Shown: positions 35,140 through 43,377 of the stretch, one piece after another | Layout of the letters: each line of letters starts with the position of its first letter | How positions within the stretch are numbered: position 1 is the first letter of the stretch | DNA from: Leifsonia aquatica | Lineage (GTDB): Bacteria > Actinomycetota > Actinomycetes > Actinomycetales > Microbacteriaceae | Length of the DNA stretch: 64,000 bases | Direction: 5' to 3' | Assembly (NCBI RefSeq): GCF_014190775.1 | Contig: NZ_JACHVP010000003.1 | Coordinates: forward strand, 496,001 to 560,000 | The notes under the pieces: model-generated | What the model was told of the DNA's origin: nothing | Database searches by the model: none | What the model saw: only the letters and a program-made list of their open reading frames with translations | Made by a program: the position numbers and the translations under genes

Positions 35140-36327
35140 ATGACGGATGCGACGGGCCGCCTGCGGGTGGCGATGGTCGGCTACGGCTTCATGGGGGCCG
35201 CCCACTCGCAGGGCTGGCGGGTCGCGCCGCGGTTCTTCGACCTCCCGGCCGAGCCCGTGATGCGCACGATCGTCGGGCGCGACGCCGAACGCGTCGAGGC
35301 CGCTCGCGCGAAGTTCGGCTGGGAGCGGGCGGAGACCGACTGGCGTCGCGTGATCGACGATCCGGACATCGACGTCGTCGACATCTGCTCGCCGGGCTCG
35401 TCGCACGCCGAGATCGCGATCGCGGCCCTGGATGCGGGCAAGCACGTGCTCTGCGAGAAGCCGCTCGCCAATACGGTCGACGAGGCGGAGGCCATGGTCT
35501 CCGCCGCCGAGCGCGCCGCCGCCCGGGGCGTGCGGTCGATGGTGGGGTTCAGCTACCGGCGGGTGCCCGCGATCGGCTTCGCGCGGCGGCTGGTCTCGGA
35601 GGGGCGCCTCGGCACGATCCGCCAGGTGCGGGCCCTCTACCTCCAGGACTGGCTCACCGACGAGGACGGCCCGATGACGTGGCGGCTCGACAAGGAGCAG
35701 GCGGGCTCCGGCTCCCTCGGCGACATCGGCGCCCACGCGATCGACCTCGTCGAGCACCTGACCGGATCGCAGCTGTCGAGCGTGTCGGGCACGCTCGCGA
35801 CGTTCGTCGAGGAGCGCCCGTTGCTCGGCGAGACCGTCGGGCTCTCGGGGACCGCCTCCGCGGAGCGCGGACGCGTGACGGTGGACGACGCGGCCTGGTT
35901 CACCGCCCGCCTCGACGGCGGCGCGGCGGCGGGGGCGATCGGCGCCTTCGAGGCCACCCGGTATGCGACCGGACGCAAGAACGCGCTGCGGATCGAGCTG
36001 TCCGGATCCCGCGGCGCGATCGCCTTCGACCTGGAGGCGATGAACGAGCTGCAGTTCTACGACGCCACGGCGCCCGCGGGGGAGCAGGGCTTCACCCGCA
36101 TCATCGTGACCGAGCCCGAGCACCCGTACATGGCCAACTGGTGGCCGACCGGGCACGCCATCGGCTACGAGCACGCCTTCAGCCACGAGGTCGTCGACCT
36201 CGTCACCGCGATCGCCCGCGGCACCGACCCCGAGCCGTCGTTCGCCGACGGCCTCCACATCCAGCGCGTCCTCGACGCCGTCGAGCGCAGCGCCGCCGCG
36301 GGCAGCGCCTGGACCCAGACCGCCTGA
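35140..36327 (+). CDS. Gfo/Idh/MocA-family oxidoreductase, second copy
   Basis: 395 residues. Rossmann motif VGYGFMGAAH (about residues 13-22), CEKPLANT with the catalytic Lys, and a substrate domain with SLGDIGAHAIDLVEHL, whose conserved Asp and His are typical. It oxidises a sugar hydroxyl using NAD(P). It starts the Gfo-ThuA-Gfo operon. Similarity to inositol and keto-glucoside dehydrogenases does not fix the substrate. Confidence 0.88.
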   Translation: MTDATGRLRVAMVGYGFMGAAHSQGWRVAPRFFDLPAEPVMRTIVGRDAERVEAARAKFGWERAETDWRRVIDDPDIDVVDICSPGSSHAEIAIAALDAGKHVLCEKPLANTVDEAEAMVSAAERAAARGVRSMVGFSYRRVPAIGFARRLVSEGRLGTIRQVRALYLQDWLTDEDGPMTWRLDKEQAGSGSLGDIGAHAIDLVEHLTGSQLSSVSGTLATFVEERPLLGETVGLSGTASAERGRVTVDDAAWFTARLDGGAAAGAIGAFEATRYATGRKNALRIELSGSRGAIAFDLEAMNELQFYDATAPAGEQGFTRIIVTEPEHPYMANWWPTGHAIGYEHAFSHEVVDLVTAIARGTDPEPSFADGLHIQRVLDAVERSAAAGSAWTQTA

Positions 36328-36349
36328 CCCGCGGACCACGGAAGGAATC

Positions 36350-37042
36350 ATGACCAAGCACGCACTCGTCGTCCGCGGCGGCTGGGACGGGCACATGCCC
36401 GTCGAGACCACGGACCTCTTCATCCCCTTCCTCGAGGCGAACGGCTTCACCGTGCGCGTCGAGGACTCGCCCGCCGTCTACGCGGACGAGCCGTTCATGG
36501 ACACCGTCGACCTCATCGTCCAGATCAACACGATGAGCACCATCGAGCCGGCCGAGCTCGCCGGGCTGCAGCGCGCCGTGCTGAACGGTGCGGGTCTCGC
36601 GGGCTGGCACGGCGGAATCGCCGATGCGTACCGGAACAGCGCCGACTACCTCCACATGATCGGCGGCCAGTTCGCCCACCACGCGGGCAAGGACCCCGCC
36701 GAGCGCACCGGCGAGCAGAGCGACAACTACATCCCGTACACGGTCCGCATCACCGAGTACGGGAGGACCCACCCGATCACCGCCGGGATCGACGACTTCG
36801 ACCTCGTGAGCGAGCAGTACTGGGTGCTCTCCGACGAGTACAACGACGTCCTCGCCACCACGACGCAGTCGGTGCGGCCGTGGGATGCGTGGAACCGGCC
36901 TGTGACGGCGCCGGCGATCTGGACGCGCCAGTGGGGCGAGGGACGCGTCTTCGTCTCCGCCCCCGGCCACCGGCTCGAGATCGTCGAGAGCCGGCCCGTC
37001 CGAACCATCATCGAGAGGGGACTGCTGTGGGCAGCCCGTTGA
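36350..37042 (+). CDS. ThuA-like protein, second copy
   Basis: 230 residues, complete ThuA domain beginning KHALVVRGGWDGHMP, with the GLAGWHGG motif near residue 85 and GRVFVSAPGH near the end. GGAAGG precedes the ATG. It lies between two Gfo/Idh genes, the usual context of ThuA proteins in keto-sugar metabolism. It is of the larger ThuA type and is clearly diverged from the copy at 16483. Confidence 0.88.
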   Translation: MTKHALVVRGGWDGHMPVETTDLFIPFLEANGFTVRVEDSPAVYADEPFMDTVDLIVQINTMSTIEPAELAGLQRAVLNGAGLAGWHGGIADAYRNSADYLHMIGGQFAHHAGKDPAERTGEQSDNYIPYTVRITEYGRTHPITAGIDDFDLVSEQYWVLSDEYNDVLATTTQSVRPWDAWNRPVTAPAIWTRQWGEGRVFVSAPGHRLEIVESRPVRTIIERGLLWAAR

Positions 37043-38124
37043 ACATCGGCGTCATCGGCGTCGGGAACATCAGCCGGCAGTACTTCGCCCAGTTCCCGGC
37101 GCTGCCCGGGCTGCGGCTGGAGGCGGTGGCCGATCTGGACCTCGCACGGGCGTCCGCGGTCGCCGGTGAGCAGGGCGTGCGCGCCCTCTCGGTGGACGAC
37201 CTGCTCGCCGATCCGGGCATCGACGCGGTGCTCAACCTCACCATCCCGCAGGCCCACGCCGAGGTGGCGGTGCGCGCGCTGGAGGCGGGCAAGCACGTCT
37301 ACGGCGAGAAGCCGCTGGCGCTCGCCACCGCCGAGGCCGCACCGGTGCTCGCCCGCGCCGCCGAGCTCGGCCTGCGCGTCGGCAGCGCGCCCGACACCGT
37401 CCTCGGCACCGGCATCCAGACCGCGCGCGCCCTGATCGATGACGGCCGCATCGGCACCCCGGTCGCCGCGGCCGTGGCGTGGAGCGCGCCCGGGCACGAG
37501 CTGTGGCATCCCGCCCCCGCGTTCTACTACCAGCCGGGCGGTGGCCCGCTCTTCGACATGGGGCCGTACTACCTCACCAGTCTCGTCACGTTCTTCGGCC
37601 CGGTCGTGCGCGTCTCCGGCGTCACGGGGCGGTCGTCGCGCGAGCGCACCGTCGCGACCGGACCGCTCGCCGGCGCCGCCCTCCCGGTTGGCGTCGACAC
37701 CCACGTGACCGCCATCCTCGAGCACGCATCCGGCGTCGCCTCCACCGTCACCATGTCGTTCGAGGTGTGGGCCACGCGCATCCCGCTCTTCGAGGTGCAC
37801 GGCACCGGCGGCACGATCGCGGTGCCCGATCCGAATCAGTTCTCCGACGCGGTGCTCATCGCCACCGCCGACGACCGGGAGTTCCGGGAGGTCCCCGTCG
37901 CCGCCGGCTACGCGGACGCCGGCCGCGGCGTCGGGTTGGCCGATCTGGCCCGGGCGATCGAGACGGACCGCCCGCACCGCGCCTCCGGCGACCTGGCCTT
38001 CCACGTGCTGGAGATCATGGAGGCCGTCGTCACGGCCGGCCGCGAGCACGCGGTCGTCACCCTCAGCTCGACGGTCGAGCGGCCGACGCCGGTGCCGCTG
38101 GGGGCGCGGCCGGAAACCTGGTGA
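37027..38124 (+). CDS. Gfo/Idh/MocA-family oxidoreductase, third copy
   Basis: 365 residues from GTG, overlapping the ThuA gene by 16 bases, with GAGAGGGG upstream. Rossmann motif GVIGVGNISRQYF (residues 8-20) and GEKPLAL for the catalytic Lys; substrate domain with LFDMGPYYLTSLV in place of the common DxGxH, which may change its chemistry. It probably works on the same keto-sugar pathway as the gene at 35140. The high-GC style ends with this gene; the next 5 kb differ in composition. Confidence 0.87.
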   Translation: MGSPLNIGVIGVGNISRQYFAQFPALPGLRLEAVADLDLARASAVAGEQGVRALSVDDLLADPGIDAVLNLTIPQAHAEVAVRALEAGKHVYGEKPLALATAEAAPVLARAAELGLRVGSAPDTVLGTGIQTARALIDDGRIGTPVAAAVAWSAPGHELWHPAPAFYYQPGGGPLFDMGPYYLTSLVTFFGPVVRVSGVTGRSSRERTVATGPLAGAALPVGVDTHVTAILEHASGVASTVTMSFEVWATRIPLFEVHGTGGTIAVPDPNQFSDAVLIATADDREFREVPVAAGYADAGRGVGLADLARAIETDRPHRASGDLAFHVLEIMEAVVTAGREHAVVTLSSTVERPTPVPLGARPETW

Positions 38125-38625
38125 CGGAGCGGCCCAGGTTCAGTGGCCTCCTCTTCCACGCTACAGACCACTTCGGGGCAATCACGGACGTCTCCGCACT
38201 GCGTGACCGGGCGCGGATTCCAATCGGCTCGACGCTACACAAAGCCTTCGCGCCCGCTTCGCAGCTCGGGCGGCCCACTCTCGATCGAGGCGCTCGACGT
38301 GCACACGAGGCAAGAGGTGTGGGTGATATTCCACGGGCACAAGCGCACGCAAGGCAGGGGTGCCATCACCGTTTATTGGGAACCTCGTACTGCTTGGCGT
38401 GCCTCGCGATACTGCATTGATCTCAACCGGTACTCAAGCGCGATCGGCAAGCCTGGCCGCGCTGGCAACGATGGCTAGCCTCCCACCAGTGCTTAGACAA
38501 CAATGTCTGCCTTTCAGATTGCGAGGGAAGTCAACGATGACAATGCGAATTCCGAACCCACATCCGATCTCGCACCCCAGCACGATAAGGATTTCTAGCC
38601 GGGCCGAAGCGCGCGGAGCACGCCG
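38125..38625. other. gene-poor 500-base junction before the low-GC cluster
   Basis: No convincing gene is seen. The GC content falls within the stretch. Open frames exist (for example 38143-38478) but match nothing I know, lack ribosome sites, and their composition is that of drifting DNA. It may hold a decayed gene, and the last 150 bases may carry the promoter of the cluster that starts at 38626. No tRNA or integrase remnant was seen. Confidence 0.6.
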
Positions 38626-39081
38626 ATGACCGCAAATACCATCGCACTCAAGGCGGTAATCAGCGGCTCTTACAGACGTCATTTCACCGAGATGCTAGCG
38701 CTGAAGGCTTCGCTTGAAGCCGAACAAGTGGGAGTGCTCGCACCTGTCAGCGAAACGGTCATCAATCCCACCGACGAGTTTGTGTTGCTGGACATCGATC
38801 CCACGACGGACCCTCGCACCCTTCAAGACTCGATCTTCGCCATGATCCGACACTCGACGTTCATCGTCGTAGCGAACATCGACGGATATCTCGGAGCGGC
38901 AGCAACGATGGAGATCGGATACGCGATCGCCCAAGGCGTTCAAGTCCTCACTCATGAGCCAGTCAGCGACCCCAATCTTGCCGGATACACCCGTCCGATT
39001 GGCGAGGTATTCCCTCTGTTGCCAACGCGCTACTCGGCGACGCTCGCTGCTCTGAAGGAGAAGCACGAGGCCGTGGCATGA
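38626..39081 (+). CDS. nucleoside 2-deoxyribosyltransferase-like protein
   Basis: 151 residues. SGSY (13-16) opens the first beta-alpha unit, NIDGYLG (84-90) and MEIGYA (95-100) with E96 at the place of the catalytic glutamate of the nucleoside deoxyribosyltransferase fold. Such proteins hydrolyse or transfer the base of (deoxy)nucleosides or nucleotides, but many relatives are uncharacterised. GGAG lies seven bases before the ATG. Its stop overlaps the next start (ATGA). Base use is less GC-rich than in flanking genes, suggesting transfer. I am confident of the fold and unsure of the reaction. Confidence 0.7.
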   Translation: MTANTIALKAVISGSYRRHFTEMLALKASLEAEQVGVLAPVSETVINPTDEFVLLDIDPTTDPRTLQDSIFAMIRHSTFIVVANIDGYLGAAATMEIGYAIAQGVQVLTHEPVSDPNLAGYTRPIGEVFPLLPTRYSATLAALKEKHEAVA

Positions 39082-39935
39082 GTGATGTTGAGCGGTTGGC
39101 GGTGGTCTCCCAGGTACGACAAATTCGGTCCGATCAGTCCGAGTCAGCGATTCACACTCTCGATCTCGGTAGCCACAGCGTCAAGCTGTACCGGCGGGAA
39201 GGCGAATCGCTCCGACTCGTCCGGACGGCAACCTGGGAGATACTCGACGCGGAAATCAGCGCCGATCAGATGGTCGAATTCCTCGAGCGGTTTCTGGACG
39301 GAGTACTGGATCTCGGAGGAGTCACGGCATTGGCGACTGCGGCGTTTCGCCGTCGCCCCAAACTCGCTGACACGCTGGCGGCAGCCTGCGCATTCCTCGG
39401 CATCTCGTCCCAAATCATCGATCAAGAAGTCGAAGCGAGCCTGATGAGGCGTGCTCTGGCAAAGGAATCTGACGTTGCGTCCCTCGACGCCATCAACGTT
39501 GGTGGCGGAAGTATCCAGGTCACGTCGCCTCGGGGTTCAACCCACTTGCTTCCTTTTGGCATTGCGGATCTGAATCGCCAGTTCTCGCTCTCAGCAGAGC
39601 CGTCTGAGCGAGAGGTGGGAGCCTGTCGCAGTTTCGTTGCCAGCCAGTTGCCCGACTGGTTGGGCGAGTTCGCATACACCGGAGGAGAGCGGACCTACCT
39701 CGAGAGCTTCGATGTCCCTCTACACGGTATTTGGTGCTCTGCCGATGACTTCGAGCGATTCGCTTCGCGGATCGAGCGCTGGTCGAACCACGATCTTGAG
39801 AGGCGATCGCCGTACGATGCGCGTTGGATGTCAGGCGCCATCGCGTCGAACTCGATCGTTGTCGCCTGCTTGCAACGAAGTGGAGTCAATCGGTTCGCTC
39901 CCGTTGACCTCAACATTGCGCACGGTAACCCGTGA
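39078..39935 (+). CDS. Ppx/GppA-like ASKHA phosphatase, short form
   Basis: 285 residues, close to a single Ppx/GppA N-terminal module and shorter than GppA (about 490). The motif series is intact: TLDLGSHSVKLY (27-38) for phosphate 1, ALATAAFRRR (84-93), the IDQEVEA glutamates (114-120), NVGGGSIQV (140-148) for phosphate 2, and LPFGIADL (158-165). The family hydrolyses polyphosphate or pppGpp. No C-terminal HD domain is present. Translational coupling to the deoxyribosyltransferase-like gene implies a joint role on a nucleotide. Substrate is inference. Confidence 0.78.
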   Translation: MSDVERLAVVSQVRQIRSDQSESAIHTLDLGSHSVKLYRREGESLRLVRTATWEILDAEISADQMVEFLERFLDGVLDLGGVTALATAAFRRRPKLADTLAAACAFLGISSQIIDQEVEASLMRRALAKESDVASLDAINVGGGSIQVTSPRGSTHLLPFGIADLNRQFSLSAEPSEREVGACRSFVASQLPDWLGEFAYTGGERTYLESFDVPLHGIWCSADDFERFASRIERWSNHDLERRSPYDARWMSGAIASNSIVVACLQRSGVNRFAPVDLNIAHGNP

Positions 39936-39974
39936 GCCGGCGCTCATGCATCGGCAATCGGCGGTGAGAAGCAT

Positions 39975-41129
39975 ATGAGGCAGAAGCGTTTGTTGCTCAC
40001 CTCGTGGGGGCGTGGTCATGGACACATCACCCGGCTAGAGAAGATCGGGCGCGCCTTCGGCGACGAGGGCTGGATCCCAATGATCTACGGGCACTCCAAC
40101 TCAATGCACGTCAAACGGATTGTCGATGCCGGATGGCAATACGAGTGCTATGAGCCGTGGGCTGAAGCTATCGACCCGTGGCTTGATTGGAATAGGGCTG
40201 GCGTTCTGTCAGCATCTGTATCTCTGGATCGAAACCTCCTGCGCCGCGTGAAGCCTGATCTGGTAGTCAACGACAACCGTGTGTCCATGATGCTCGCCGC
40301 GCTCGCTGAGCAGATACCAATCGTTTCTATTTGCCAAGACAATCAGCTACCGGGCTATTGCTACGACGGGCAAACAATTCCGGCGACGTGGCTTCTGCCG
40401 ATCGATGCGATAAACCATGAGCTCACTGCCCTCGGCCTCGCTCCGATCAGTGACGATGCTCGGTGGCTGTTCTGCCGCAGCCGCATAGCCATCCCGAGCT
40501 CCGAAGAACTTGAGCCGGTCGACTGGCTCGGCTCGCCCGAGGTCGATGTAGTGCACACCGGACTGCTCGATCGCGGCTTCGACGCAGCAGATCCTGACCC
40601 AACGAATCTGCTGTTCTATCGCACTGTTGGAAGTGTGGATGCCGAGTTCGAGGAGGCCTTCGCGGATTGGCCGGGAAGAATCTACGTGGCCACCGGTGGT
40701 AGGCAACTGACTCCGGACGGTGCCCGACAGGGCATACGGAGCCTCGACGTCGCGCCGCTCTGGGATCTGGACCGGATCGGTCCCGGCCTCCGAGCGATTG
40801 TCCATCATGGAGGGCACGGAATCACGCTGAGGTGTCTCGCTGACCAGATCCCGTCAGTCGCACTTCCAGGCCACAACCCGGAACGGCTTGCCAACGGAAT
40901 CCGCGCAGCGAGCGAGGGCCAGAACGTGGTCTTCCGCCCAAGCACACCCGTTGAAACCGTGTGGGGAGCGGCAGTTGACGAGACGGGCGACAGGCCGGCG
41001 TGGACCGAAATAAGATCGGCGATCGACGCACTACCCCGGCGGGCGACGGCCAAGACAACTGCGGTCGACATGAAGACGTATCAGAACCGTCTCGTCAATG
41101 TGCTCACGGCCGCGTCACATGCGCCGTAG
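39975..41129 (+). CDS. GT1-family (GT-B fold) glycosyltransferase
   Basis: 384 residues. The N-terminal acceptor domain begins with SWGRGHGHITRLEKI, the usual G-rich loop. The C-terminal donor motif HHGGHGITLRCLA (H277-A289) followed by PSVALPGHNPERLANG matches the HGG...DQ..NA signature of macrolide and sterol-type glycosyltransferases, with E replacing the usual DQ. It should transfer a sugar from a nucleotide donor to a small or lipid acceptor. It lies 39 bases after the Ppx-like gene in a composition-shifted operon and overlaps the MFS gene. Confidence 0.85.
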   Translation: MRQKRLLLTSWGRGHGHITRLEKIGRAFGDEGWIPMIYGHSNSMHVKRIVDAGWQYECYEPWAEAIDPWLDWNRAGVLSASVSLDRNLLRRVKPDLVVNDNRVSMMLAALAEQIPIVSICQDNQLPGYCYDGQTIPATWLLPIDAINHELTALGLAPISDDARWLFCRSRIAIPSSEELEPVDWLGSPEVDVVHTGLLDRGFDAADPDPTNLLFYRTVGSVDAEFEEAFADWPGRIYVATGGRQLTPDGARQGIRSLDVAPLWDLDRIGPGLRAIVHHGGHGITLRCLADQIPSVALPGHNPERLANGIRAASEGQNVVFRPSTPVETVWGAAVDETGDRPAWTEIRSAIDALPRRATAKTTAVDMKTYQNRLVNVLTAASHAP

Positions 41130-42375
41130 CGATGCCCCCTCTTCGAATCGAAGTGGGACAGGAAGTTCTGCGCCGCGGCTCACCCGCCGGTTGTTGATCG
41201 GACCGAAAGCGTCAACGGTAATACTGCTGTTCCTCAATGCTGTCTTCTCAGGAAGTCTGGGAGTTTCACTCGTCCTGACCCTCAACCACGCTGGAGTATC
41301 GAAATGGGGAATTGCGGCGTTCTTCGTCGTGTGGAACGTGAGTGGAGCGGCGATCAATTTGATGCCGCATCAGTGGCTCAAAGGGATGTTCAGCTCGTCA
41401 ACAATCCTGCTGGGGTCGTCGGTGGCCGTGCTGGCGGGAATCGGATTGCTCACGTGGGCATTCGCAATGCCTCTTCCAACGATCCTCGTCGCCGCGCTGT
41501 TGATGGCCGCCTACTCGCTCCAATACCCGATCTACCTCGGCCGCATCGCGTCCGAACAGGAACCACGCGCACGCCTCGGCTCTTCGATGGCTACTGTTCG
41601 ACGCGTCTGGATCCTTGGCTACATTGTGGGTCTGGTCCTGTATTCCGGCGTCTCGCTCATCGGATGGGCCGAGTTGGAGGTTCCGCTCTTCGCCCTGCTT
41701 ATGACGTTCGTACTCCAAGTCGTGTGGCGTCGGCCAAGGGATTTGCGTACCACCCCTGTCCCGCGCGGAGATTCTCCGAGGGTGACGCCGCGAAACCAGA
41801 TGAGTGTGCTTGTGGTTCTCGGGCTCGCGATTTCATTGCTGCGCGCGACGGACTCGTTGAGATCCACGTATTTCCCGCTTTTCGCTCAACAGGCGGGTGT
41901 TGCCGCCGCGGTAATCAGCCTCCTCTTCGCGGCGACGGCCATCAGTGAACTCGTCATATTGCGGCCGTTGGGCCGCCTCGGCGACCACGCAGGGAGCACG
42001 GTTCCTCTGATGGGGGTCGCTGCTGTTGGAATCTGTTCGATGGCGTTAGTAGCCTCCGGAACATCGCCCTGGACGCTGGTCGGGTCGCAGGTCCTGTACG
42101 CCGTGTTCACCTCAGGTTTCCAGCTGTTCGGTGTGCAGAAGTTTGTTGAAGCATCAAGACACGCGGAACGCGGCGCCAGTCTGTATCAAGGAAGTTTGCA
42201 GGTTGGAGGCCTGATCGGAATTCTGTTGCCGCTTCTGATCGATGGCTACGGACCGGGCATCTTCCTGATCGGGTCGGCTCTGAGTGCGACTGCTCTGGTC
42301 ATGCTCTTCATCAACGCACGAAAGGAAGGAGGGGCAAATGCCTCACGTGACCGTGGTAATACCCACGCGGGATAA
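41098..42375 (+). CDS. MFS transporter of the low-GC cluster
   Basis: 425 residues from the ATG at 41098; an ATG at 41119 is equally possible because neither has a clear ribosome site and the first 30 residues are polar. About twelve hydrophobic segments, with a motif-A-like LRPLGRLGDHAG in the middle. It overlaps the glycosyltransferase upstream and the one downstream, so export of the product they make is the simplest reading, although uptake cannot be excluded. Confidence 0.78.
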   Translation: MCSRPRHMRRSDAPSSNRSGTGSSAPRLTRRLLIGPKASTVILLFLNAVFSGSLGVSLVLTLNHAGVSKWGIAAFFVVWNVSGAAINLMPHQWLKGMFSSSTILLGSSVAVLAGIGLLTWAFAMPLPTILVAALLMAAYSLQYPIYLGRIASEQEPRARLGSSMATVRRVWILGYIVGLVLYSGVSLIGWAELEVPLFALLMTFVLQVVWRRPRDLRTTPVPRGDSPRVTPRNQMSVLVVLGLAISLLRATDSLRSTYFPLFAQQAGVAAAVISLLFAATAISELVILRPLGRLGDHAGSTVPLMGVAAVGICSMALVASGTSPWTLVGSQVLYAVFTSGFQLFGVQKFVEASRHAERGASLYQGSLQVGGLIGILLPLLIDGYGPGIFLIGSALSATALVMLFINARKEGGANASRDRGNTHAG

Positions 42376-43339
42376 GGAGTTCTACCTGGGATTGACCCTG
42401 GCAGGATTCTCCCAACAGTCGTATGACGACTTCGAGCTGATAGTTGTCGATGATGGCGGAGCAGCTGACTTGCGGCCGGCGATCGATTTTTTTCGCGGTC
42501 GCGTCGATGTTCGGCTCATTTCCCAGACCAACGCAGGCAGGGGCGCTGCACGGAATACGGGTGCTCATTGCGGTAGTGGTGGACTTCTCATCTTCTGCGA
42601 CGACGACCGAGTCCCCGCACCAGACTTTGTCGCCGCTCACGTTCAAGCCGCATCGAAATCGGAACAGATTTCAATCGGCCAGAAGAAGCAAGCGCTCACA
42701 CGGTGGGTCCCAGATTCGCTTCCCGCCGCGGCACACCTCGTCGCTGCGGCCTCCCTGCGTGGTTCACTGCAACAGGAGGCCGACCTTGTGTCCGTGGAGG
42801 ACATCCTGAAGCTCGGCGTAGTGGAGGCACTGCGCCAATTCGTGCTTCCAAGCCACCGGGACAACTTCGATATGGTGCGGAGGAGTCATGGCGACTCGTT
42901 TTCTGGGTTCCGACTTCCGTGGTTGGCGATGACGACCGCAAACGTGTCGATGAGTCGTGCCGCATTCGAGAACGTCGGCGGTTTTGAGGCTTCGTATGCG
43001 GGCTGGGGCGCCGAGGACACGGACCTGGGCTATCGCCTCTGGCGTGAGGGAAGCTCCTTCATTTACATAGCAGACGCGATCAATTATCACCAGGTGCATC
43101 CCATCGGAACAACCGGTGACTATGACCTGGATCTCATCCTCAGGCAGCAGGAGTTGCAGCGAAACGCGACGCAGATGGCCCGTAAGTACGAGACGCTTGA
43201 GGCGTTCGTGTTCCAGGGGATGTGCGAGAGCCGATACTCGCCGGCCGAAGCCTCCGCGATCGTCCAGGACCTCGACGATCGACGTCTGTCGGATCGGGTG
43301 ATGCGAGAGATCCTCTCGCTATACCGCAAGGCGGCCTAG
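42338..43339 (+). CDS. GT2 glycosyltransferase with GT27-like C-terminal domain
   Basis: 333 residues. GT-A core with VVIPTRDKEFYLGLTL (6-21), QTNAGRGAARNTG (63-75) and the metal-binding D88-D90 in FCDDD. A galactosyltransferase-type C-terminal motif GWGAEDTDLGYRL (222-234) carries E226/D227, the usual catalytic region. AAGGAGGGG supports the ATG at 42338; an upstream ATG would extend into the MFS coding region. It overlaps the MFS gene by 38 bases and is the last gene of the cluster. Confidence 0.87.
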   Translation: MPHVTVVIPTRDKEFYLGLTLAGFSQQSYDDFELIVVDDGGAADLRPAIDFFRGRVDVRLISQTNAGRGAARNTGAHCGSGGLLIFCDDDRVPAPDFVAAHVQAASKSEQISIGQKKQALTRWVPDSLPAAAHLVAAASLRGSLQQEADLVSVEDILKLGVVEALRQFVLPSHRDNFDMVRRSHGDSFSGFRLPWLAMTTANVSMSRAAFENVGGFEASYAGWGAEDTDLGYRLWREGSSFIYIADAINYHQVHPIGTTGDYDLDLILRQQELQRNATQMARKYETLEAFVFQGMCESRYSPAEASAIVQDLDDRRLSDRVMREILSLYRKAA

Positions 43340-43377
43340 TCGAACGGGTGCACCTCGACGGGCGTTATTGTCGGAAC

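Noticed and set aside
38143-38478. Possible 111-residue gene in the junction
   Set aside because: No ribosome site, no family resemblance, Ser/Arg-rich start. Treated as non-coding or decayed.
38125-43339. Prophage or integrative element
   Set aside because: No integrase, recombinase, phage structural gene, tRNA or direct-repeat ends were seen. Only the composition shift supports transfer.
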